Source: an uncultured Propionibacteriaceae bacterium | GTDB lineage: Bacteria > Actinomycetota > Actinomycetes > Propionibacteriales > Propionibacteriaceae | Length of the DNA: 64,000 bases | Assembly (NCBI GenBank): GCA_937965785.1 | Contig: CALCKT010000047.1 | Coordinates: forward strand, 1 to 64,000 | Direction: 5' to 3' | Part shown: piece after piece, positions 44,247-56,502 of the stretch | How the letters are laid out: every line of letters starts with the position of its first letter | Numbering within the stretch: the first letter of the stretch is position 1 | The notes under the pieces: generated by a model | What the model saw: the letters and a program-made list of their open reading frames with translations, nothing else | Database searches by the model: none | What the model was told of the DNA's origin: nothing | Made by a program: the position numbers and the translations under genes

Positions 44247-45115
44247 ATGGAGGACCGCAAGCTCGTGGTGGTGGGCGTCGACGGCAGCGAGGACGGGTTG
44301 CGTGCAGTCAAGTACGGTGCCAGTTTCGCGGCCGAGACCGGCGGCGAGCTGCTGCTGGTGCACGCCGTCGACGACGCCATGCTGGCCGGGGCGTGGGGCG
44401 TGGTCTACGATCCCGAGGTGCTGCAGAACGCCGGGGTCAGCGCCAACGAGGCGGCGGCTGCCCGGGCCCGGGAGATCGGCCTGCCGGAGGAACGAATCCG
44501 CACCGAGGTGGTGCTCGGTTCACCCGGCGGGGTGTTGGGGAGGCTCAGCGAGGTGGCGGACCTGATCGTCGTGGGTCGGCGTTCCGTGTCCGGGCTGGAG
44601 CGCATGTTCGTCGGTTCCACCAGCGTTTCCGTGGTCGCCGGTTCACGCTGCCCGGTGCTGGTGATCTCCGCTGCCGCGCACCCGCAGGACGTCGGGAACA
44701 AGAAACTGATCGGGGTCGGGCTCAACACCAGCCGGGTGAATCACTCCACCTTGGCGGCCGCCTTCGAACAGGCCCAGCTGCTCGGTGCCCGGCTTGAGAT
44801 CGTCCACGCGCTGCAACCACCCATCGGGCTGTTCGGCCCGAAACTGGGGCCCGCCGACCTGGAGGAGCTGATCCGTTTCACCCGGGGCGGCATCGAGGCG
44901 ATGGCAACGGAACAGAGCAAGACCTTCCTCGACGTGCCCTACGAGGTGGTCGTGGTGGCGGCCACCCCGATCAACGAACTCGTCACCCGGTCCGAGAACT
45001 ACGACCTGTTGGTGCTCGGTGCCGGCGAGGAGGCCATCCCGGGGTTCGGGCTGGGTGGCCTGTTGCGAGGTCTGATGGCCCACTCGCTGTGCCCGCTTTA
45101 CATCACCCACGGTAA

Positions 45116-45119
<4 letters not shown>
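44247..45119 (+). CDS. universal stress protein, two UspA domains
   Basis: A 290-residue tandem Usp protein. The first domain (1-148) begins LVVVGVDGSEDGLRAVKYG and has the ATP-binding-type end VGRRSVSGLERMFVGSTSVSVVAGSRCPVLVI. The second (about 155-290) begins LIGVGLNTSRVNHSTLAAAF and has a shorter, altered GX2GX9G-like loop, so only the first may bind nucleotide. The ribosome site is gaggaagac. It overlaps hrpA by four bases. Confidence 0.9.
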
Positions 45120-48911
<3,792 letters not shown>

Positions 48912-48916
<5 letters not shown>

Positions 48917-48926
48917 TGGTCGGGTG
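48912..48926 (+). promoter_or_regulatory. leaderless promoter of tesB
   Basis: GATAAT (48912-48917) ends exactly 6 nt before the GTG at 48924. It overlaps the hrpA stop. Confidence 0.6.
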
Positions 48927-49763
48927 CCAGCCACCACAGACGACCTGATGCAGCTCTTCGACCTCGTCGAGGTCGGCAGGGGAAGGTTCCGGGGCCCGCA
49001 ACCGGACACCGAGTGGCAGCGGCTGTTCGGCGGGCAGGTGATGGCGCAGAGCCTCGTGGCCGCGATGCGGACCGTTCCCGAGAACCGGGTGGTGCACTCG
49101 CTGCACGGGTATTTCCTGCGCCCCGGTAGCCGCGAGGAACCGCTGCGGTTCGCGGTGGAGCATGTCCGGGACGGTCGCACCTTCTCGGCGCGCCGGGTGA
49201 TCACCCGCCAGTACGACGACGTGATCTTCGACCTGAACATCTCCTTCCAGAAACCGGAGGAGGGACTCAGCCATTCGGCGGTCCAACCCGAGTCGGTGGC
49301 CTCGCCCGAGGACTCCTCGCCGCTGGGACAGGTGCTGCAGGACCGCTTCGGGGCCCCGATCCGGATGCTGTCGGAGTGGGACGCCCTCGACGTGCGGCTG
49401 GCCTCCACCCCGGTGCCGAGCCAGAACGGTGGAGTGATGCGGGCCTGGGTGCGAACCCAAGACGCCATGCCGGAGGATCCGCGTCTGCACGGGGCCGTGC
49501 TGGCCTACCTGACGGATCTGCTGCTGCTCAGCGTCTCCACCGTGCAGCACGAGGTGGAGTTCCTCTCCCCGAACCTGCAGACCGCCTCCATCGATCACGC
49601 GATGTGGTTCCACCGCCCGGCCCGCTGCGACCGATGGCTGCTCTACGACATGATCTCGCCTTCGGCCTCCGGGGCCCGGGGGTTCTGCCAGGGCAGGTTG
49701 TTCCAGGACGGGAAACTGGTTGCCTCCTGCGCCCAGGAAGGACTGATTCGGATTCTCAGGTGA
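48924..49763 (+). CDS. tesB: acyl-CoA thioesterase II
   Basis: A 279-residue double hot-dog thioesterase. The N-terminal half has LFGGQVMAQSLVAAMRTV and SLHGYFLRPG, and the second half has MWFHRPARCDRWLLY. The catalytic residues expected from E. coli TesB are Asp198 (AYLTDLLLL), Thr220 (LQTASIDH) and Gln271 (CAQEGLIR). It releases free fatty acids from acyl-CoA. No ribosome site precedes the GTG. Confidence 0.93.
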   Translation: MPATTDDLMQLFDLVEVGRGRFRGPQPDTEWQRLFGGQVMAQSLVAAMRTVPENRVVHSLHGYFLRPGSREEPLRFAVEHVRDGRTFSARRVITRQYDDVIFDLNISFQKPEEGLSHSAVQPESVASPEDSSPLGQVLQDRFGAPIRMLSEWDALDVRLASTPVPSQNGGVMRAWVRTQDAMPEDPRLHGAVLAYLTDLLLLSVSTVQHEVEFLSPNLQTASIDHAMWFHRPARCDRWLLYDMISPSASGARGFCQGRLFQDGKLVASCAQEGLIRILR

Positions 49764-49786
49764 TTCGGATCAGGGATGGCGGGCGG

Positions 49787-50716
49787 TCAGGCGGCGGCCT
49801 GGTATTCGCGCATCTTGGCCAGGGCGAGACGCTCGATCTGGCGGACCCGTTCGGCGGTGATCCCCCAGTGCTGCCCGATGTCGGCCAGCTTGGCCTGGCG
49901 TCCGTCGAGGAGACCGTAGCGGCGGCGCACCACGTCGGCGGAGCGGTCGTCGAGGGCGGAGAGCATCCCGTCGAGGCGGGCGCGTTCCTCCGCGTCGAGC
50001 ACCACCTCGTCCGGACCGGGGGCGGTTTCGCGGGCGATCAGGTCACCCAGCGCGGTGTCGCCGTCGGCCTCGACGGGGGCGTCGAGGGAGACGTGATCGC
50101 GGGCGTAACGGATCAGGTCGATGACCTTCTCCTCGGCCAGGTTCAGTTCATCGGCGATCTCGCCGACCTCGGGTTCGCGGCCCAGGGTGCGTTCCAGGTT
50201 GCGGCGCACCGCGGACACCTGGTTGACCTGTTCGGCCACGTGCACGGGCAGACGAACGATACGGCCCTGCTGCGCGATGCCGCGGGAGATGGCCTGCCTC
50301 ACCCACCAGGTGGCGTAGGTGGAGAACTTGAAGCCCTTGGTGTGGTCGAACTTCTCCACGGCTCGGATCAGGCCGGTGTTGCCCTCCTGCACCAGGTCGA
50401 GCAGCGGCATCTGGGCGCGGCCGTACTTGCGCGCCACGGAAACCACCAGACGCAGGTTCGCCTTGATGAAACGCTGCATGGCCTGATCGCCGAGTTCGAC
50501 GAGTTGTTCGAGTTCTTCGCGAGTGGCGTCCGTTGAGGTGGTCTCGCTGCCGTCGAGGATTTCGCGGGCGAACAACCCGGCCTCTATGGCCCGGGCCAGC
50601 TGCACCTCTTCCACGGCGTTCAGCAGAGGGGTCTTGGCTATCGCGTCCAGGTAGAGCCCCACGGCATCCTTGCCATCGATGCCGTCGGTGCTACGGGTTC
50701 GCGCAGTCGTGATCAT
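49787..50716 (-). CDS. sigB: SigB-like group 2 sigma factor
   Basis: About 309 residues. It lacks region 1.1 and starts at region 1.2 (DAVGLYLDAIAKTPLL). It has region 2 (IKANLRLVVSVARKYG, LLDLVQEGNTGLIRAVEKFD, FSTYATWWVRQAI), region 3 and region 4 (YGLLDGRQAKLADIGQHWGI). Region 2.4 is almost identical to that of the SigA gene next door, so promoter preference should overlap. The ATG at 50716 gives the family-like start; ATG 50746, which has a better ribosome site (aggag), would add ten residues. It diverges from sigA. Confidence 0.9.
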   Translation of the reverse strand: MITTARTRSTDGIDGKDAVGLYLDAIAKTPLLNAVEEVQLARAIEAGLFAREILDGSETTSTDATREELEQLVELGDQAMQRFIKANLRLVVSVARKYGRAQMPLLDLVQEGNTGLIRAVEKFDHTKGFKFSTYATWWVRQAISRGIAQQGRIVRLPVHVAEQVNQVSAVRRNLERTLGREPEVGEIADELNLAEEKVIDLIRYARDHVSLDAPVEADGDTALGDLIARETAPGPDEVVLDAEERARLDGMLSALDDRSADVVRRRYGLLDGRQAKLADIGQHWGITAERVRQIERLALAKMREYQAAA

Positions 50717-50973
50717 TGGATCCGCCTTTCTGACGTCTACACCCATCAAAACGCTCCTGGCGGGTCAAAGGTTCCCGAAATTGTGACCCAATCGTTATCT
50801 CAGGGGTACCTCAGACCGTGGTATGACGCCTGCGGTGGCCAGTCAGGCCCGAGGTGGGGAGGAACCCGTAGAAGGTCGTGTTTGAGTGTCGGGGGAGCCC
50901 GTGGAAAGATGGATTTCAACGCCCCTTGACCGCAACGGGGGTGTTCTGTGCCCAGATGCGAGGAGAAACCGCT

Positions 50974-52518
50974 GTGACCTCTGGTTCGAGCTCCGAACAG
51001 GCTCCGAAGACCACCCGTAGTCGCGCGAGGAAGACCGCCACCGAAACCGTGGAGAAGGAAACCGAGCCCACCACGAAGCGCACCCGCGCCACGAAGGCCG
51101 CGAAATCCGAGGACAAGGAGAAGACGACCGGAACCAGGACCACCGCAGCCAAAACCGCCGCCTCGGCGACGGCCAAGAGCAAGGCCGCGGGAACCAAAAC
51201 CACCGCATCGAAGGCAACCAAGACCAAGACCGCCGCAACCAGGACCGCGAAGGCCACGGGCGGGACGACCGGCACCAAGAGCACCAAGGCAGCCGCGAAG
51301 ACCACCAAGACCGCAACCACCAAACCAACCCGTTCCCGGGCGAAGTCGAAGGCGGATGTGGAGGATGCCGAACCGACCATTGCGCAGCTCACGTCGGGGG
51401 AGATCGAGGTCGAGGTGCAGCGCGACGGCAACGATGTCGTGTTGAAGGTCGGGGGCAAGAAACGTTCCCTCGACGAGGTGGACGACTCCCAGTTCGTGGA
51501 GGAGAAGGAAGCCACCCTCGAGAAGGAGCTCGTCGAGGAGGAGGGCTTCTCCCTCTCGGACCAGGACGACGCCGACGAACCGGAACAGCAGGTCGTCTCG
51601 GCCGGCGCGACCGCCGACCCCGTCAAGGACTACCTCAAACAGATCGGCAAGGTCGCCCTCCTCAACGCCGTCCAGGAGGTGGAGCTGGCCAAACGGATCG
51701 AGGCCGGGCTCTTCGCGGAGGAACGGATCGCGGATGTCGAGAACCCCGTTCTCCCGGAGGACCTCGAGGACTTCGAGTGGATCGCGAACGACGGGCGCAA
51801 CGCCAAGAACCACCTTCTCGAGGCGAACCTGCGGCTCGTCGTCTCCCTGGCCAAGCGTTACACGGGCCGCGGGATGCTGTTCCTCGACCTGATCCAGGAG
51901 GGCAACCTGGGTCTGATCCGCGCCGTGGAGAAGTTCGACTACACCAAGGGCTACAAGTTCTCCACCTACGCCACCTGGTGGATCAAGCAGGCCATCACCC
52001 GGGCCATGGCCGATCAGGCCCGCACCATCCGCATCCCCGTCCACATGGTGGAGGTCATCAACAAACTGGCCCGCGTGCAGCGGCAGATGCTGCAGGACCT
52101 CGGCCGGGAACCAACCCCGGAGGAGCTGGCGAAGGAACTCGACATGACCCCGGAGAAGGTGGTCGAGGTTCAGAAATACGGGCGCGAACCCATCTCCCTG
52201 CACACCCCGCTCGGTGAGGACGGCGACTCCGAGTTCGGTGACCTCATCGAGGACTCCGAGGCGGTCGTGCCCGCGGACGCGGTGAACTTCACCCTGCTGC
52301 AGGAACAGCTCAACGACGTCCTGGACACTCTCTCCGAACGGGAGGCGGGTGTGGTCTCGATGCGTTTCGGGCTCACCGACGGCCAGCCGAAGACCCTCGA
52401 CGAGATCGGCAAGGTCTACGGGGTGACGCGGGAACGTATCCGCCAGATCGAGTCGAAGACCATGAGCAAGCTGCGGCACCCGTCACGTTCCCAGGTGCTT
52501 CGCGACTACCTCGACTGA
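50974..52518 (+). CDS. sigA: primary RNA polymerase sigma factor SigA/RpoD
   Basis: A 514-residue principal sigma factor. The first ~125 residues are a Lys/Thr/Ala-rich, histone H1-like low-complexity tail. An acidic stretch and regions 1.2 to 4.2 follow (DPVKDYLKQIGKVALLNAVQ, GRGMLFLDLIQEGNLGLIRA, FSTYATWWIKQAITRAMADQ, VYGVTRERIRQIESKTMSKL). The GTG is chosen because aggaga lies seven bases upstream; an ATG at 50956 and a GTG at 50878 are also in frame. Confidence 0.95.
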   Translation: MTSGSSSEQAPKTTRSRARKTATETVEKETEPTTKRTRATKAAKSEDKEKTTGTRTTAAKTAASATAKSKAAGTKTTASKATKTKTAATRTAKATGGTTGTKSTKAAAKTTKTATTKPTRSRAKSKADVEDAEPTIAQLTSGEIEVEVQRDGNDVVLKVGGKKRSLDEVDDSQFVEEKEATLEKELVEEEGFSLSDQDDADEPEQQVVSAGATADPVKDYLKQIGKVALLNAVQEVELAKRIEAGLFAEERIADVENPVLPEDLEDFEWIANDGRNAKNHLLEANLRLVVSLAKRYTGRGMLFLDLIQEGNLGLIRAVEKFDYTKGYKFSTYATWWIKQAITRAMADQARTIRIPVHMVEVINKLARVQRQMLQDLGREPTPEELAKELDMTPEKVVEVQKYGREPISLHTPLGEDGDSEFGDLIEDSEAVVPADAVNFTLLQEQLNDVLDTLSEREAGVVSMRFGLTDGQPKTLDEIGKVYGVTRERIRQIESKTMSKLRHPSRSQVLRDYLD

Positions 52519-52559
52519 ACAACGGCCGCCTGCACTTGGGGGCATGTTAAGGAGAGAAC

Positions 52560-53510
52560 TTGCGAGAAAATCCACGTTCCTTCGAGGACGACACCCCGAC
52601 CGTGGAGCTGCCAGCCGTCACGGCGCCGCTGCCCCCGGTGCAGCCGGCTCCAGTCCGGCAGCAGGCGCCGGCGCAGCCACCCCCGACGCAGATGCAGCCG
52701 CGGGTGGGGTCGTGGGCAACCCCGACCGAGGTCGACGCCGTCGCCATTCCCGTTTCCGACAGGCGAGCCCCGGGGCCCCCGGCCGAATCCGAGAAGGAAC
52801 GCCTGCGGCGCGAGATGAACGAGTGCCGGCTGGCGGTCTGGGAACGTAGGTTCGTGGCCTGCGTGCGCTGGTTGTATGCGCGTGCCAGGATGGCGGTTTA
52901 CATCACCGCTGTCGTGGTGCTGCCGGGACTGCTGTTCCCGCCCGTGAAGGCATACCTGAACTGGGTGATGGTCGCGAACCTGGCCCTGGTGGGTTTCGTC
53001 GCGGTTTCCCTGGTGGCGGGGGAGGTCACCAGCCGGAAACCGCAGTGGCCCTGCATGTTCGGTGCCCTGTTCCGGCTGCTGCTGGTGGGCGGTTTCGCCA
53101 TAGCCTGCGGCTACGTCAGCGATGCCGACCCGTGGAAGGAGACGTTCGCTTCGCTGTTGAGCTTCGCCAGGCCCGTCTGGTTGCAGATCCAGGCCTTTCT
53201 GGACTACGCATCCCTCGATCACGCCGTCTTCATGTGGTTGGGTGTGCTGCTGGCGCACCGCAGCCTCAGGACCCTGGCCGAGGGCGGGAGAATCCACCTG
53301 GAGGGCATGTCACGATTCGGAACCCGGCCCGGCTGGGGTCTGAAGGACTACTACATCGGTCCGGATCCGCGCAGGCAGCAGGGCCGGGTGGACGCCCCCG
53401 GCGTTTTCGCCTACCGCCGGGCGGCGTTCCGTTTCTACCTCGGCCGTTTCTGGGTGCTGCTCAGCAGCGTCTACGTCGTCGTCCTGATTTTCCTGATCGC
53501 CTCGGCGTGA
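52560..53510 (+). CDS. unknown multi-helix membrane protein
   Basis: A 316-residue protein with a Pro/Gln-rich disordered N-terminus (about 1-70), a charged helix, then four or five membrane helices (MAVYITAVVVLPGLLFPP, NWVMVANLALVGFVAVSLVA, FGALFRLLLVGGFAIACGY, FMWLGVLLAH, VLLSSVYVVVLIFLIASA). Between the last helices is a soluble, Gly/Arg-rich loop. I do not recognise a family. The TTG start is supported by a strong ribosome site (aaggagagaac). It faces the aminotransferase gene, with four bases between stops. Confidence 0.75.
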   Translation: MRENPRSFEDDTPTVELPAVTAPLPPVQPAPVRQQAPAQPPPTQMQPRVGSWATPTEVDAVAIPVSDRRAPGPPAESEKERLRREMNECRLAVWERRFVACVRWLYARARMAVYITAVVVLPGLLFPPVKAYLNWVMVANLALVGFVAVSLVAGEVTSRKPQWPCMFGALFRLLLVGGFAIACGYVSDADPWKETFASLLSFARPVWLQIQAFLDYASLDHAVFMWLGVLLAHRSLRTLAEGGRIHLEGMSRFGTRPGWGLKDYYIGPDPRRQQGRVDAPGVFAYRRAAFRFYLGRFWVLLSSVYVVVLIFLIASA

Positions 53511-53514
53511 CGGG

Positions 53515-54714
53515 TCACCGGGCCCGGACCGTGGCCACGGCCTTCGCGACGGCCTCCAGGTTGCCGTCGTTTAGGGCCGCGACACACATCCGGCCCTTCT
53601 CGGTGCCGTAGATGCCGTGGTCGCGGCGCAGCGTGAGCATCTGGTCCCGGGACAGACCCGAGTAGCTGAACATGCCGACCTGCTGGGCGATGAAGTCCAT
53701 GTCCTCGATGCCCTCGGCCCGCAGCGCATCCACGAGGCGGGTACGCATCTGCTTGATGCGGTCACGCATCCGGCCGAGTTCCTGCTCCCAGGAGGCCCGC
53801 TGGGTGGGGTCACCGAGCACGCTGGCGACGATGGCCGCGCCGTGGGTGGAGGGGTTGGAGTAGTTGGTGCGGATGCAGATCTTCACCTGCGACAGCACAC
53901 GGGTGGCCTCCTCCGCGTCCCGGCAGACGATGTGCAGGGCGCCGATGCGTTCGCCGTAGAGCCCGAACGACTTCGAGAACGAGGTCGAGACGAACACCGG
54001 CAGCCCGGCCGCCACGAAGCGGGAGATCACGGCCCCGTCCTCGGCTACCCCGGCCCCGAAACCCTGGTAGGCCATGTCCAGGAACGGGATCAGATCGTGA
54101 TCCGTGATGACCCCGATCACCCGGTCCCACTGCTCGGGGGTCAGGTCGTAGCCGGTGGGGTTGTGGCAGCAGGCGTGCAGCACCACCACGGTGCCCGGCC
54201 GCGCCGCCTCGAGGTCGGCGACCATGCCATCGACATCGATGCCTTTCGCCTCGGCGTCGTAGTAGCGGTATGTGCCGACGGTGAAACCGGCGCGGGTGAA
54301 GATCGCCCGGTGGTTCTCCCACGACGGATCCGAGATCAGCACGGGGGAGCCGGGGCTCAGGGTCGCGATGAAATCGGCGCCGACCTTCAGGGCACCGGTG
54401 CCACCCAGGCTCTGCGCCGTGGCGATGCGGCCCTGCGCGACTGCGGGGGAATCGGCGCCGAAGACCAGTTCCCGCACCAGGCGGACGTAGTCGGGGAGTC
54501 CGTCGATGGGGAGATAGGCGTGCGGTTTCGCGGCCGCGGCCAGCCGGTCCTCGGCGGCACGGACGCATTCCATCAGCGGCATCCGCCCGTTCTCGTCGAG
54601 GTAGACGCCGATCCCGAGGTTAACCTTGGAAGTGCGCTCATCCGCTCTGAACGCTTCGTTCAACCCCAGGATCGGATCGGCGGGAGCCAGTTTGACGTCT
54701 TCGAAAACGGACAT
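53515..54714 (-). CDS. aspartate/aromatic aminotransferase (class I)
   Basis: A 399-residue PLP enzyme of the AspC/TyrB type. The catalytic Lys248 is in TSFSKSFGLYGERIGAL; HNPTGYDLTPEQW and the C-terminal FSYSGLSRDQMLTLR loop are also characteristic. The sequence class is the enterobacterial-type Ib-like group rather than the shorter actinobacterial AspAT. It exchanges amino groups between aspartate or aromatic amino acids and 2-oxoglutarate. It begins 33 bp after recD on the same strand, with a -10-like TAGGCT between them. Confidence 0.92.
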   Translation of the reverse strand: MSVFEDVKLAPADPILGLNEAFRADERTSKVNLGIGVYLDENGRMPLMECVRAAEDRLAAAAKPHAYLPIDGLPDYVRLVRELVFGADSPAVAQGRIATAQSLGGTGALKVGADFIATLSPGSPVLISDPSWENHRAIFTRAGFTVGTYRYYDAEAKGIDVDGMVADLEAARPGTVVVLHACCHNPTGYDLTPEQWDRVIGVITDHDLIPFLDMAYQGFGAGVAEDGAVISRFVAAGLPVFVSTSFSKSFGLYGERIGALHIVCRDAEEATRVLSQVKICIRTNYSNPSTHGAAIVASVLGDPTQRASWEQELGRMRDRIKQMRTRLVDALRAEGIEDMDFIAQQVGMFSYSGLSRDQMLTLRRDHGIYGTEKGRMCVAALNDGNLEAVAKAVATVRAR

Positions 54715-54747
54715 GCGTGGGCCTCATTTCTGTTCAGCATCCCAAGC

Positions 54748-56502
54748 CTAGCGTTTCGCGTCCCGCGGGCCCGTGGTTCGCACCAGGCCGCTCGCCCGCC
54801 GGGCCCGGGTGCCGACCGCCTTCCGCAGCGCGTCCGGGGAGCCGTACAGCCGAACCCCCGATTCGGCGCGGGTGACGGCCGTGTACAGCAGTTCCCGGGT
54901 CAGCAGCGGTGAACCCGGTGGGGGCAGGATCACGCTGACCCGCTCGAACTGGCTTCCCTGCGACTTGTGGATGGTCATGGCGTGCAGTTCCTGGGCCGCA
55001 TCCAGCAGCAGCGGGTTCAACAGCTCCGCGTTTCCACCCCGGTCCACGGCCGCCAGCAGACGCCCGTCGATCTTGATGATCACCGCGACATCACCGTTGC
55101 TGACCACATCTGAATTGCGAGTGACGATCAACGGTTGGCCCGGGTACTGCCCCACATCGGGTGCGTAACCCGGCAGCGTCGCGGCCAGGTGCCTGCGCAC
55201 CGCCTGCTGCCAGTGCCCGGTTCCGAAGGGCCCCTCCCGGTGCGCGCAAAGCAACCGGTGACGCTCCAGGGCCCGCACGGCCCGGTTGCCGTCACCCGCC
55301 AGCGCGGCGGCCAGGGCATCGTGGGCGGCGGCCCCGACATCGGCGGCCAGCGCAGGCAGGTCGGCCAGCGGCTCGGTGCCGGTGTACGCGGTCAGCGTGC
55401 ACGTCTCCGATCGTTCCAGCAGCGCCAGACAGCCGTCCGCGTCGCCATCGCGGATGGCCTCGGCCAGCCGGGCCACGTCGTCGAGGTTGCGGTGGCTGCC
55501 GCCCAGCTGCACCACGGCGGGCCCACCCGGGGAGGTGACCAGGTCCGGGGCGGCGGAGATGTCGGCCAGCACCGCCCCCGCATCCACGGAGGCCAGCTGG
55601 TTCGGGTCGCCGATCAGGACCAGCCGGGTGGAGTCGGCCACCGCATCCAGTAGCCACGACATCAACGTGATCGACACCATCGACGTCTCGTCCACGATCA
55701 CCACGTCGAAGGGCAACGGGTTCAGTGCGTCATGGGTGCGTTCCGCGCGACCCGGGACCACGCCGAGGATCCGATGCAGCGTGCCGGCGGTCAGGGCGAC
55801 CCGTTCCGGGTGCTGCAACCTGTCGCGCACTGCGGTCTCCAAACGGGTGGCGGCCTTCCCGGTGGGGGCGGTCAGGGCGACGGTGACCGGGCTCCGGCTG
55901 GTCAGCGCGTCGATGATCCGGGAAACCACCGTCGTCTTGCCGGAACCGGGACCGCCCGTTATGACGCTGGTGCGGGCCCGGATGGCCGCCCGGACCGCGG
56001 CGTCCTGGGTGGGGTCGGGAACCATGCCGGGCCCGGGGGCGGGTGGTTCGGGGGAGGGTAGATCCGGCAGTGCGCTGCGACGCCTGAGGCCGGCGGCCAG
56101 GTCCCGTTCCTCTGTGAAGAACCGGTCCAGGTACAGCAGACCATCGACCAGACGGAACGGCCGCGGCCCGGCCTCCGGGCCGGCCACCGCAGGTGAGGCC
56201 GCCACCGCCGCGGCCCAGGCCTGCGGTTCCGGCCAGGGCAGTTCGACGGGTTCCGCCACCGATCCGTCGTCGGTTTCGCCGGGAACGATCAGCTCGGGTG
56301 CGCAGGCCAGGTCCAGGCACACCGACCCCAGGCGCAACTCCCGCACCGTCAGGGCGAGGGCCAGCAGCACCCGGTCGTCGCTCTCCCCGAAGTAGGCGGC
56401 CATCCGGCGGGCCAGGTGGAAATCGGCCACGTGAATCATCCCGGCCTCGGCGAAGGTCCTCAGCAATCCCGTGGCCGCCACGGGAACCTCCGGTCCTCTC
56501 AC
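54748..56502 (-). CDS. recD: exodeoxyribonuclease V alpha subunit RecD
   Basis: A 584-residue superfamily 1B 5'-3' helicase. Motif I is VITGGPGSGKTTVVSRII, motif II is VVIVDETSMVSI, motif III is LVLIGDPNQLASVDAGAVL, and the C-terminal motifs are MTIHKSQGSQFERV and RELLYTAVTRAE. It is the fast motor of RecBCD. The GTG overlaps the recB stop (gtga). A longer upstream reading runs inside recB and is not used. Confidence 0.93.
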   Translation of the reverse strand: MRGPEVPVAATGLLRTFAEAGMIHVADFHLARRMAAYFGESDDRVLLALALTVRELRLGSVCLDLACAPELIVPGETDDGSVAEPVELPWPEPQAWAAAVAASPAVAGPEAGPRPFRLVDGLLYLDRFFTEERDLAAGLRRRSALPDLPSPEPPAPGPGMVPDPTQDAAVRAAIRARTSVITGGPGSGKTTVVSRIIDALTSRSPVTVALTAPTGKAATRLETAVRDRLQHPERVALTAGTLHRILGVVPGRAERTHDALNPLPFDVVIVDETSMVSITLMSWLLDAVADSTRLVLIGDPNQLASVDAGAVLADISAAPDLVTSPGGPAVVQLGGSHRNLDDVARLAEAIRDGDADGCLALLERSETCTLTAYTGTEPLADLPALAADVGAAAHDALAAALAGDGNRAVRALERHRLLCAHREGPFGTGHWQQAVRRHLAATLPGYAPDVGQYPGQPLIVTRNSDVVSNGDVAVIIKIDGRLLAAVDRGGNAELLNPLLLDAAQELHAMTIHKSQGSQFERVSVILPPPGSPLLTRELLYTAVTRAESGVRLYGSPDALRKAVGTRARRASGLVRTTGPRDAKR

